64,000 bases of DNA from Vibrio gazogenes (lineage in GTDB: Bacteria; Pseudomonadota; Gammaproteobacteria; Enterobacterales; Vibrionaceae). The stretch is taken from NCBI RefSeq assembly GCF_023920225.1, contig NZ_CP092588.1, positions 682,001 through 746,000 on the forward strand, given 5' to 3'. A model generated the notes under the pieces. It ran no database searches. It saw only the letters and a list, made by a program, of their open reading frames with translations, and was not told the origin of the DNA. How positions within the stretch are numbered: the first letter of the stretch is position 1; every line of letters begins with the position of its first letter. Shown here piece after piece: positions 51,187 to 58,729 of the stretch. Made by a program: the position numbers and the translations under genes.

Positions 51187-51801
51187 ATGGATTTGGTAAT
51201 GAAACGTTATATTGACCGAGAGCTGAAGCGCATCGAACGCCGCCTTTATTCTTTGGCTAGCCGTAGCATTATTACTGGAGCCAGTGAGGAATCACAACGC
51301 CAGAAGCTACAGCTAGTCGTTGATAGTGATGACTCTGGTGATGGAATCGAACACTTTCAGCATTATGGCTTTAGTTCGGTACCACCAAAAGGCTCTGAAG
51401 CGCTCGTTCTTGCGCTCAATGGTAATAACGCAAAGCGTGTGGCTATCAATGCTGAGAAAAAAGATTTGCGCCCAAAAGGTGAAGCTTCGGACGTTTTTCT
51501 CTATCATGAGGAAGGTCACCAGATTGGCTTCCTTCGAAACGGGAAAGTTCACCTCACAGCAATTGACGTTATTTTAGAGGCGTCAAACTCCCTCACTATT
51601 ATTTCTCCAGAAAACATTATTCAAGGCCCTTTGCACGTCACTGGTGGTATTTCCACTGACCTTGGTATTTATGCGACTGGCGGCATTACTTCAGCCAGTG
51701 TGATCAGCGGATTGGATTTGATGGCTGGCAGCATTAGTTACCTAGGGCACAAACACAGAGATGCAGAGAACAGGCTAACAGACATACCAACAGCGAGTTA
51801 G
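51187..51801 (+). CDS. Baseplate assembly protein V / spike (Mu gp45-like)
   Basis: 204 residues. MKRYIDRELKRIERRLYSLA at the start, an OB-fold part with QHYGFSSVPPKGSEALVLAL near 57 and a beta-helical C-terminus (SNSLTIISPENIIQGPLHVT) ending in SYLGHKHRDAE, whose HxH may bind the metal at the spike tip. Punctures the outer membrane. Confidence 0.92.
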   Translation: MDLVMKRYIDRELKRIERRLYSLASRSIITGASEESQRQKLQLVVDSDDSGDGIEHFQHYGFSSVPPKGSEALVLALNGNNAKRVAINAEKKDLRPKGEASDVFLYHEEGHQIGFLRNGKVHLTAIDVILEASNSLTIISPENIIQGPLHVTGGISTDLGIYATGGITSASVISGLDLMAGSISYLGHKHRDAENRLTDIPTAS

Positions 51802-51803
51802 TT

Positions 51804-52253
51804 ATGAGCAGCATCTTGTTAGAGATGGCACAAAATGCGGGTGTGATTATCGAGGGCAATGTTACTGATGAATCAGTTGCTGCCCTCGTTTTGATCTCCT
51901 ATTTCACTGATGCTCGCGCTGATTCTTCAGATGAATTGCCTGATGGTTCGAGTGACTTGCGTGGTTGGCCTGGTGATACTTTTTCAGACCAACCTTGGGG
52001 TTCTAAATTGTGGCTGTTGTTTCGCGAGAAGCTGACCACAGATGTTCGCAACCGAGCTGTGAAATATTGCGAAGACGCACTGGCTTGGATGTTGGTCGAT
52101 TCAGGCCAAGGCCGTATGGCAAAGAATGTGAAAGTGACTGGTTCTATTCCTGCTTTTCAAACGTTGGCATTGAACACGGTCATAACCAAACCGGATGGCA
52201 CAGAGATGTCATTCACTGTATCTAAACGATGGGAGGCGCAACGTGCCGTTTAA
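51804..52253 (+). CDS. GP46 family baseplate protein
   Basis: 149 residues. LPDGSSDLRGWPGDTFSDQP near 43 and GSKLWLLFREKLTTDV near 64 are diagnostic of the phage GP46 family, a baseplate wedge protein comparable to T4 gp25. Overlaps the gp47 gene by 11 bp. Confidence 0.92.
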   Translation: MSSILLEMAQNAGVIIEGNVTDESVAALVLISYFTDARADSSDELPDGSSDLRGWPGDTFSDQPWGSKLWLLFREKLTTDVRNRAVKYCEDALAWMLVDSGQGRMAKNVKVTGSIPAFQTLALNTVITKPDGTEMSFTVSKRWEAQRAV

Positions 52254-53310
52254 CGTTCCTACGCTAAGACAACTGAACGCTGATGGATGGGCAGACGTTG
52301 AAGCTTCTCTCGATGAAGTGCTTCCAAAATTTGGTGTTGAAAAGGCGCTTAACTCGTCTGTCAGTTCGGCAATACGCGACCTTTACGACTACCAGACGCT
52401 TATCGTTCGACAAATCATTCCCACCACTGAATCAGAAGACCAAACCATTGTTGATATAGCGCGAACCGAAGGCGTCATTCGTAAGCTTGCGAGTGGCGCT
52501 GTTGGTCCTGTGTCATTTACTGGTACGAGTCCTATTCCAGTTGATACGGTGATGACTTACCAAGACGGACGTTCATACAGAGTGACATCATCCGCTTCAC
52601 CTGATGGCGGAACCGTCATCGTTCAGGTTCAAGCTGAAGATGTGGGCAGTGAAACAAACCTCGATGCGGGGGAAGAACTGACACTTTCAAGCACTGTTCC
52701 AGGTGTATCTCCTATTGGGTTGTCGGGTGGGCTTTCTGGTGGTGCGGCTATTGAGCCAATCTCTCAATTATTAGAGCGGTTGTTATTCCGCAAGCGCAAT
52801 CCGCCTATGGGGGGCGCAGAGCATGATTATGTGGCTTGGTGCCGTGAAGTGGATGGAGTAAGCCGTGCTTGGGCGATTGGTGCTTATCAAGGTGGTTCGA
52901 CGATGGGTTATGCGTTCGTGTTTGATGAGCGCGAAGACATTTTTCCAACGGTAACCGACAAACAAGCAATGACGGATTACATCTACAGACACCAAGACCC
53001 TGCAACAGGTGTATTTGTTGGTCGCCCTGCGGGTATAGAAGCCATCAATATAGATTTGACCGCCAAGACCACTGACTTAGCGATTCATCTAACGCCAGAC
53101 ACAGACGATAACCGCATGGCAGTATTAACGAATTTGCAAAGCTACTGGGCGACATTGTCACCTGGTTCAACATTGGTTTTGGCTAAGGTGCGCACCGCTA
53201 TCGGTGAGATTGATGGTGTTGATAATTACGCTCTCGATCTCAATGCGGATGTCACATCAGCAACTGAAGAGCTGCACGTTCTTGGAGAGGTAGTATGGGC
53301 CATTCCGTAG
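52243..53310 (+). CDS. Baseplate J/gp47 family protein
   Basis: 355 residues from GTG 52243, set by GGGAGGCGCAAC; the long upstream extension to 52195 lies inside the gp46 gene. Starts MPFNVPTLRQLNADGWADVE. Contains NPPMGGAEHDYVAWCREVDG near 184 and AWAIGAYQGGSTMGYAFVFD near 206, shared by gp47/J wedge proteins. Overlaps gp48 by 16 bp. Confidence 0.92.
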   Translation: MPFNVPTLRQLNADGWADVEASLDEVLPKFGVEKALNSSVSSAIRDLYDYQTLIVRQIIPTTESEDQTIVDIARTEGVIRKLASGAVGPVSFTGTSPIPVDTVMTYQDGRSYRVTSSASPDGGTVIVQVQAEDVGSETNLDAGEELTLSSTVPGVSPIGLSGGLSGGAAIEPISQLLERLLFRKRNPPMGGAEHDYVAWCREVDGVSRAWAIGAYQGGSTMGYAFVFDEREDIFPTVTDKQAMTDYIYRHQDPATGVFVGRPAGIEAINIDLTAKTTDLAIHLTPDTDDNRMAVLTNLQSYWATLSPGSTLVLAKVRTAIGEIDGVDNYALDLNADVTSATEELHVLGEVVWAIP

Positions 53311-53882
53311 AACAATGGACCAACGTCATTATGGCGAATATGCCACGGGGTATCATTTGGTCCCGTGAGCATACGCTCAAGCTTTATCAATATGCGGCTG
53401 GTTATGCACCACGCCTTAAGGCAGCAGAAGAAAGCGCAGATAATATTCTTTTGGAAATGCGCCCAGAAACAACGGTGCAAATGCTTCCTGAATGGGAGTG
53501 GTACTTAGGGCTTCCTGAATGCAATGTCGAAAAGCAAACACTAGAAACCCGACGAGACGCTGTAGTAGAAAAATTTCATCGCAAAGGTGGCCTACAAGCT
53601 TGGAATATTGAAAAACTCGCGGCTGACCTTGGCTTTGATATCGAGGTGCAGGAAATATTCCCTCACCACTGCCTGCGTGGTTGTACCTATCCGCTCTATG
53701 AAGAGAAGTACCGCCACTTATTAACTATTAACGTCAAAGGCATCACGCAATCCTATGCAACATGTCTTGATGACTGTTTAACCCCACTCGTATCACAAAC
53801 CGCAGCAGCGCTTGAATGCACCCTGAACAAAATCAAGATGGGCGGTAAGTATTACGACTTTATCTACGAGGAGAGCGTGTAA
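53295..53882 (+). CDS. YmfQ/DUF2313 family tail protein (Mu gp48-like)
   Basis: 195 residues. MPRGIIWSREHTLKLYQYAA near 15, LPEWEWYLGLPECN near 60, TLETRRDAVVEKFHRKGGLQ near 80 and the end LNKIKMGGKYYDFIYEE match the family. It joins baseplate and fibres. One-base overlap with the tail fibre gene. Confidence 0.9.
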   Translation: MGHSVEQWTNVIMANMPRGIIWSREHTLKLYQYAAGYAPRLKAAEESADNILLEMRPETTVQMLPEWEWYLGLPECNVEKQTLETRRDAVVEKFHRKGGLQAWNIEKLAADLGFDIEVQEIFPHHCLRGCTYPLYEEKYRHLLTINVKGITQSYATCLDDCLTPLVSQTAAALECTLNKIKMGGKYYDFIYEESV

Positions 53883-54430
53883 TGCACCCACTCAATAATG
53901 GCTCTCAGGTTGAGAACCCACCCGCACTCAAACCAAGAGTCGGTTCACCTGGTTACTTCAGTGAATTCAACAATAGCGGCTCACCAAGCTATCCTGGTCA
54001 AGATTGGTTTAATGCGGTGATTCGTGAGTTTCAGACGGCACTTTCTGATAATGGAATTACGTTTGATCCTAACAAATATGATCACTTATCAAAAATGACT
54101 ATTAAATCAGGTGTCAGCATTCAAACAGTTCCCGCATTGATTGCTAATGCAGGTAACGTAACTTTTATCAAGAGGGGCTTTGTTGTTACTGCATATCTTT
54201 TTACAAACACAGTACAGACTCAAACTAATGGTACTCCTTTATGTACCATCCCCTCTGGTTTTATCCCCTCTCCGAAATACCAAAGCGGTCTTGGCGTCTT
54301 CGAGTTTGCTGTTCCGAGTAGTGCTTCTAGTGCTTCACGCTGTCAGCTTCAATCTTCTCAAATTTTAGTTTTTGATTGGGCAGAAACAGCCATTTACCGT
54401 GGCTCTTGTTCATACATTACGGAAGAATAG
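53882..54430 (+). CDS. Short tail fibre/spike protein
   Basis: 182 residues. The first 80 (LNNGSQVENPPALKPRVGSP, YPGQDWFNAVIREFQTALSD) are the conserved baseplate-attachment start of many phage fibres. The C-terminal 100 (FIKRGFVVTAYLFTNTVQTQ... to SCSYITEE) form a short, more AT-rich receptor-binding head. It is much shorter than Mu gpS. The head domain was probably acquired or exchanged. No invertible segment is present. Confidence 0.8.
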   Translation: MHPLNNGSQVENPPALKPRVGSPGYFSEFNNSGSPSYPGQDWFNAVIREFQTALSDNGITFDPNKYDHLSKMTIKSGVSIQTVPALIANAGNVTFIKRGFVVTAYLFTNTVQTQTNGTPLCTIPSGFIPSPKYQSGLGVFEFAVPSSASSASRCQLQSSQILVFDWAETAIYRGSCSYITEE

Positions 54431-54433
54431 TTT

Positions 54434-54823
54434 ATGAAATTATATTATCTGCCAATAACGCACGAATGCGTTACATCAGCTCAATCAAACTCCATTGAGC
54501 TAACCAAAGATGATATAGCTCTTTGGATTGGTGAAACACTCCCTAAAGGCAAAGTCCTGAAACCAGGAGTATACCCCTTTGTTTTAGTTGACGATCCATC
54601 CATCAATATTCAAGAGCACCTATGGGTTGTTGAAGAGCTTAAATACGCAAACATTCAAATTACATATCATGAAGATAATAGTACTCGTCCTGATGGGTCT
54701 TCCCGCGCTACCTCCTCAGAAGCTGAATGGAGAGGATACCGCGTACTATTGCAAAATTATACATCACAAACCGACGATGGTTTGATTATAGTCAATGGTG
54801 AACGCCCCGCTAGACCAGCATAG
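54434..54823 (+). CDS. Tail fibre assembly chaperone-like protein
   Basis: 129 residues directly after the fibre gene, the usual place for a fibre assembly protein. The C-terminal part (DGSSRATSSEAEWRGYRVLL) and the overall length fit tail assembly chaperones, but the N-terminal part is not recognisable. Last gene of the prophage. Confidence 0.65.
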   Translation: MKLYYLPITHECVTSAQSNSIELTKDDIALWIGETLPKGKVLKPGVYPFVLVDDPSINIQEHLWVVEELKYANIQITYHEDNSTRPDGSSRATSSEAEWRGYRVLLQNYTSQTDDGLIIVNGERPARPA

Positions 54824-54859
54824 GTTGATTACGCCCGAAGCACTCTCGGTCTGTCATTT

Positions 54860-54922
54860 TGAGCATAATTTTCTTTGCTCAAAGTTGCAGACTCTCCTGC
54901 TCATTCGACGCGGCGCGCTACA
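54860..54922 (-). other. Prophage right end with three putative transposase-binding sites
   Basis: Read inward the end is TGTAGCGCGCCGCGTCG followed by AATGAGCA. The TGAGCA core lies at 54898-54903 (minus), 54876-54881 (minus) and 54860-54865 (plus). The inner two sit in GTCTGCAACTTTGAGCA and GTCTGTCATTTTGAGCA, the same GTCT-7 nt-TGAGCA form as a left-end site. These are likely the R1-R3 equivalents. Confidence 0.75.
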
Positions 54923-54927
54923 ACGGG
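54923..54927. repeat. 5-bp target-site duplication, right copy (ACGGG)
   Basis: ACGGG directly follows the right end TACA at 54922 and matches 21763-21767. Confidence 0.9.
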
Positions 54928-54934
54928 GAAATGT

Positions 54935-55197
54935 CTATAAAACTCTATTCAATTCATCATGCAATGAAAGCTCATGAACACGCAAATAGTTATTAATCAA
55001 AAACAATATCAGAAAATAGCCGACAGCAAATGTCATGCCCCCCAGCGTATAGAAAAGATTTTCAAACGTACTCACGCTTTCAATTTCATGAAAATTTTTA
55101 TATTTAGCAAACAAAGTCCAATTCACATTAGGCAGATATATTGGATAGTTAATATCAAAATCTTTGAGAACGGCGTCATCACCTTCAATGAGATAAC
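54935..55197 (-). pseudogene. Truncated membrane-sensor fragment ending at a GGDEF-like junction
   Basis: The minus frame reads GGYLIEGDDAVLKDF, then VNWTLFAKYKNFHEIE, a membrane helix (FAVGYFLILFLINNYL) and HELSLHDELNRVL before TAG at 54935. HDxLTxLxNR is how GGDEF domains begin, so this looks like the sensor and TM end of a diguanylate cyclase cut off right at its catalytic domain. The upstream part is also missing, at the palindrome at 55198. The lost GGDEF part is not found on the far side of the prophage, so the decay predates, or is separate from, the phage insertion. Confidence 0.5.
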
Positions 55198-55215
55198 CAC
55201 CGACTGAAGTCGGTG
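55198..55215. other. Perfect palindrome at the edge of the gene fragment
   Basis: CACCGACT-GA-AGTCGGTG, an 8-bp stem with a 2-nt loop. It resembles terminal hairpins of IS200/IS605-type elements and could be the remnant that truncated the fragment; not proven. Confidence 0.4.
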
Positions 55216-55234
55216 ACTTAGGGCCGAAATCATG

Positions 55235-55257
55235 AAAAAGGCACCGAAAGGTGCCTT
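55235..55257 (-). terminator. Intrinsic terminator of the chemoreceptor gene
   Basis: On the minus strand GGCACC-TTTC-GGTGCC followed by TTTTT, about 45 bp after the receptor stop. Confidence 0.85.
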
Positions 55258-55297
55258 AATAAGGTTTGCGGCTGGCTGTTAAGTCAGCAAATATAAA

Positions 55298-57190
55298 CTA
55301 TGTCCTAATCTTAAATTTCCCGACTTGAGCAATCAGTTTCTCTGACATCTCATTTAAGTGCTGCGCTTGTATCGCATCTTCCTCGGAGTCTTCACTTAGA
55401 CGATCAGAAATCACCTTGATGGACTCAGTGTTGACGTTGATCTCTTTACTAACGACCGCTTGTTCTTCTGCGGCAGTGGCAATCTGCGCCGCCATGCTAT
55501 TGATAGCCTCTGTAGATTCTTTGATTTCTTTGAAGCTCTCGGCGGCATTACTGGTATCATCAACGCTTTGGATAGCCAAATTGTGGCACTGATTCATCAC
55601 CTCAACAGCCTCCGAGGTCGTCCCTTGAAGCTTACCGATCATTTGGCTTATTTCTTCTGTTGATTTTCGAGTTCTTTCTGAGAGTGAACGCACTTCATCA
55701 GCAACGACGGCAAAACCACGCCCCTGCTCCCCGGCACGAGCAGCTTCTATGGCTGCATTAAGCGCCAGCAGGTTAGTCTGTTCAGCAATATCGTTAATTG
55801 ACAAAACTATCGTCGTGATCTGTTCCCCTTGCTGGCTCAGATCTTCGATGACCTCACTTGCACTTTTAACCTCTTCAGAAAGCTTATGAATGGATTCCTC
55901 ACTCTTTTGTGAAAGCTGGTTGCCTCGGTTGCTGACTTCAACCGTATTTGTAGCGCTTTGAGCGGTCTCTTCAGCGATGTTGGCAATCTCACCTGTCGTG
56001 GTCGCCATTTCCGTCATAGCGGTTGCAACCATAGTGATTTCATTCTGTTGGTTAGCGATGCTCGACTGTCTTTCATGTGAAGATTGAGCACTGATCTCTG
56101 ACTGATGGAGTACTTCGTGTGATATCTGCTTCACTGTTGAGATAATATCGTGCAACTTTTCAACAAACTGATTAAAGCTTCTTGCCAGATCGCCGACTTC
56201 GTCGTCGCTCCTGGCATCAATATTTACCGTTAGGTCACCTTCACCCTTAGCAATATCGTTTAGTGCTACAGAGACAGAAAACAGGTTTGAAAGCATATAA
56301 CGAAGAGCGCTTCCCAAGATGACGATTGACAGGACAAACATAATGACAGCGGTTATAATTTGGTATGTCAATTGCTTCTTCATCGGCTCAAGTAGCACTC
56401 CCTTTTGACTCATGAGCACCAGATACCAGTTAGTCCCCTTCACACTAGATACGGTCAATAGGTTCTGAACGCCGTTGACTTTAATATCGAGCAAGCTAAC
56501 TTTGTCGGCATGACGAATCAACTCATTCGCCGTGATATCGCGTGTCAGATCAGTCAAGGGCTTATTCCCCAGCTCTGGGTTTGGATGCGCGATGATGGTT
56601 CCGGTTGAGGAAAGCAAGAAGGCTTTGCCGTCACCCGGAACCTTAATTGAAAGGATGTCATCTTTGATCTTATCAAGGGGCAGAGTCGCCATCACGACAC
56701 CAGTAGTTTTACCATCAATAACAACGTGCTTTGAAACCGTTGTGATAAGCTCACCGCTTGATGCACCAACGTAAGGCTCACTGAGGTACACTTCTGAGTT
56801 ATTAATAGCATTTTTATACCAAGGCCGAACTTTCGGGTCGTAACCGGCTTTGGTGTTTAACCCCTTCGCCCGGTAGGTATCACCCGCAACGGTACCATAC
56901 AGAACCGAGCCGAAACCTCCGGCCATATCGATTGTCTTAATTTCACTGGTAATTTTCTCTGTGGTATTCGCTCGGTTTAAAGCATCTGCAAATGCAGAGA
57001 CCATACTCTTCTTTTCATTAATCCATCCACTTATCGTTCGAGAACTACTTTCGCTATAAAGTGTATTCGAAGACGTGATGCTATTGAGTATTTGCGTCTG
57101 AATCGAATAAGCAGAGATACTCGCCTGGACAAACGCAAGAACAGCAACGATTAAGCCACTGATAATAAGTAGTTTTTTGGTAAGAGTCAT
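55298..57190 (-). CDS. Methyl-accepting chemotaxis protein (dCache type)
   Basis: 630 residues. TM helix at 7-29, periplasmic dCache domain (about 30-275, with DPKVRPWYKNAINNSEVYLS and YVGASSGELITTVSKHVVID near 118-156, a common amine/amino-acid-binding pattern), second TM near 280-302, HAMP 303-355 and the signalling domain with the hairpin motif LNAAIEAARAGEQGRG near 480. SD AAGGAGTTAACCCTC. It should sense small extracellular ligands and signal to CheA. It lies between the prophage end and att-like repeats, possibly on its own acquired segment. Confidence 0.93.
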   Translation of the reverse strand: MTLTKKLLIISGLIVAVLAFVQASISAYSIQTQILNSITSSNTLYSESSSRTISGWINEKKSMVSAFADALNRANTTEKITSEIKTIDMAGGFGSVLYGTVAGDTYRAKGLNTKAGYDPKVRPWYKNAINNSEVYLSEPYVGASSGELITTVSKHVVIDGKTTGVVMATLPLDKIKDDILSIKVPGDGKAFLLSSTGTIIAHPNPELGNKPLTDLTRDITANELIRHADKVSLLDIKVNGVQNLLTVSSVKGTNWYLVLMSQKGVLLEPMKKQLTYQIITAVIMFVLSIVILGSALRYMLSNLFSVSVALNDIAKGEGDLTVNIDARSDDEVGDLARSFNQFVEKLHDIISTVKQISHEVLHQSEISAQSSHERQSSIANQQNEITMVATAMTEMATTTGEIANIAEETAQSATNTVEVSNRGNQLSQKSEESIHKLSEEVKSASEVIEDLSQQGEQITTIVLSINDIAEQTNLLALNAAIEAARAGEQGRGFAVVADEVRSLSERTRKSTEEISQMIGKLQGTTSEAVEVMNQCHNLAIQSVDDTSNAAESFKEIKESTEAINSMAAQIATAAEEQAVVSKEINVNTESIKVISDRLSEDSEEDAIQAQHLNEMSEKLIAQVGKFKIRT

Positions 57191-57453
57191 GAGGGTTAAC
57201 TCCTTACTAACCGATTTGACACCTAAGTAAGTTTATACCACAACTGAATATCCTGTATTTGCGACATTGCAGTTTAATGATCCCGATCCAATTAAGGTGG
57301 TCATTCTTCAAGCCTGAACGAGTTTTTTTCCCAATCAGCCAAGCTCTTACCATCAAAGTCCAGTAACGTCATATAAACTTAAATACATCCCTTGAGAGTC
57401 AAAACTATGAATGAGGAAGATATGCAAATCCCTTAGGGTATTGTTTTAAATGG

Positions 57454-57489
57454 CTTTGGGGCAAAATTGGGGCAAATTGAATGCCCCAA
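57454..57489. repeat. TTGGGGCAAA direct repeats and hairpin
   Basis: Two direct copies (TTTGGGGCAAAA and TTGGGGCAAATTG) followed by an inverted one: TTGGGGCA 57467-57474 and TGCCCCAA 57482-57489 pair around a 7-nt loop. Similar G-rich repeats occur at the edges of islands inserted by tyrosine integrases; no integrase is present here. Confidence 0.55.
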
Positions 57490-57540
57490 TATACTAAAAT
57501 TTACCGCTTGACTGTTTTTATTTACAATCGTAGCACAAAC

Positions 57541-57567
57541 AAAAAGCGCTCCAACCGGAGCGCTTCA
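57541..57567 (-). terminator. Terminator of kbl-tdh
   Basis: Perfect 8-bp arms AGCGCTCC / GGAGCGCT with loop AACC, and on the minus strand a T-run (TTTTTG) follows. Lies 18 bp past the tdh stop. Confidence 0.85.
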
Positions 57568-57581
57568 GATTCACAATTTAA

Positions 57582-58613
57582 TTATTCCCAATCAAGAATA
57601 ACTTTTCCGGAAGCCCCGCTACGCATGGTGTCAAAACCTTGCTGGAAATCATCAATTTTGTAATGATGAGTGATAATTGGCGTCAGATCGAGACCGGACT
57701 GAATCAGGCTTGCCATCTTGTACCAAGTTTCGAACATTTCCCGGCCGTAAATCCCTTTGATCACCAAACCTTTAAAAATGACCTGATTCCAGTCAATTGC
57801 CATATCCGATGGTGGAATGCCCAACAGTGCAATTCGTCCACCATGATTCATGGCTTCTAACATGGTACGAAATGCCACCGGAACGCCGGACATTTCTAAA
57901 CCGACATCAAATCCTTCAGTCATTCCCAGCGTTGCCATGACATCATTGAGCCGTTCTTCTGCAACATTGACAGCACGTGTGACGCCTATCTTCTCGGCCA
58001 ATTGCAGACGATATGGATTAACATCCGTAATTACCACATGGCGCGCACCAACATGTTTCGCAACTGCGGCAGCCATAATACCAATCGGTCCGGCGCCGGT
58101 GATGAGTACATCTTCTCCGACCATATCGAACGATAACGCGGTATGAACAGCATTGCCGAATGGATCAAAAATCGCTGCCAGATCATCGGAGATGCCATCG
58201 GGTATTTTAAACGCATTGTAAGCCGGAATGACCAGATACTCGGCAAATGCACCTGTCCGGTTCACACCGACACCAATGGTATTGCGACATAAATGTGTTC
58301 TGCCGCCACGACAATTACGGCAGTGACCACAGGTAATGTGCCCTTCTCCGGAAACCCGATCTCCGATAGAGAAACCACGGACTTCCTGACCAACGCCTAC
58401 CACTTCACCCACATATTCATGACCGACCACCATCGGCACCGGGATCGTTTTTTGCGACCATTCATCCCAGTTATAAATGTGGACATCAGTACCACAAATC
58501 GCGGTTTTCTTAATTTTGATCAGCAGATCATTATGTCCCATAACTGGCATATCGACCGAGGTCATCCAAATGCCCTGTTCAGGTTTTAGCTTTGATAATG
58601 CTTTAATTTTCAT
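57582..58613 (-). CDS. tdh: L-threonine 3-dehydrogenase
   Basis: 343 residues from ATG 58613, which gives the normal Tdh start MKIKALSKLKPEQGIWM; an ATG at 58646 would add eleven odd residues. Zinc-dependent medium-chain dehydrogenase: catalytic Cys in AICGTDVHIYNWDEWS near 40, GHEYVGEV near 66, structural zinc cysteines in CGHCRNCRGGRTHLC near 96, NAD-binding GAGPIGIMAAA near 174. Oxidises threonine to 2-amino-3-ketobutyrate with NAD+. Second gene of the kbl-tdh operon, whose partner splits the product with CoA. Confidence 0.96.
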   Translation of the reverse strand: MKIKALSKLKPEQGIWMTSVDMPVMGHNDLLIKIKKTAICGTDVHIYNWDEWSQKTIPVPMVVGHEYVGEVVGVGQEVRGFSIGDRVSGEGHITCGHCRNCRGGRTHLCRNTIGVGVNRTGAFAEYLVIPAYNAFKIPDGISDDLAAIFDPFGNAVHTALSFDMVGEDVLITGAGPIGIMAAAVAKHVGARHVVITDVNPYRLQLAEKIGVTRAVNVAEERLNDVMATLGMTEGFDVGLEMSGVPVAFRTMLEAMNHGGRIALLGIPPSDMAIDWNQVIFKGLVIKGIYGREMFETWYKMASLIQSGLDLTPIITHHYKIDDFQQGFDTMRSGASGKVILDWE

Positions 58614-58729
58614 ATGACTATCTCTGTCACAATTCTCGACTGTCATTCATGCCTCTACGGCCATGATTCCGTTGATGTAAACAGAACAACATCACAGCGT
58701 ATCGTTCATATTCCATACTCATCGCATAA

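Larger units (their letters stand above)
21768..54922 (+). mobile_element. Complete Mu-like transposable prophage (33,155 bp)
   Basis: Both ends begin TGTA when read inward and share GAATGAGCA at the same offset (bases 17-25), and the whole is bordered by a 5-bp direct duplication. Gene content and order follow phage Mu: repressor, Ner, A, B, early genes, GemA, Mor, lysis, terminase, portal, MuF, protease/scaffold, major head, gp36-gp38-like genes, sheath, tube, chaperones, tape measure, baseplate, fibre. No large gene appears broken. Mu features not found: Gam, separate C, mom/com, gin and invertible G segment. Confidence 0.96.
57191..57581. other. Gap with TTGGGGCA repeats and tdh terminator
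   Basis: No gene in about 390 bp. It holds the promoter of the receptor gene (minus strand), the repeat and hairpin at 57454-57489 and the tdh terminator at 57541-57567. Confidence 0.5.

Noticed and set aside
54928..57489. Placing the prophage right end at the TTGGGGCA repeats near 57.47 kb
   Set aside because: The TGTA end with the ACGGG duplication at 54922-54927 is exact and matches the left end, so the chemoreceptor lies outside the prophage.
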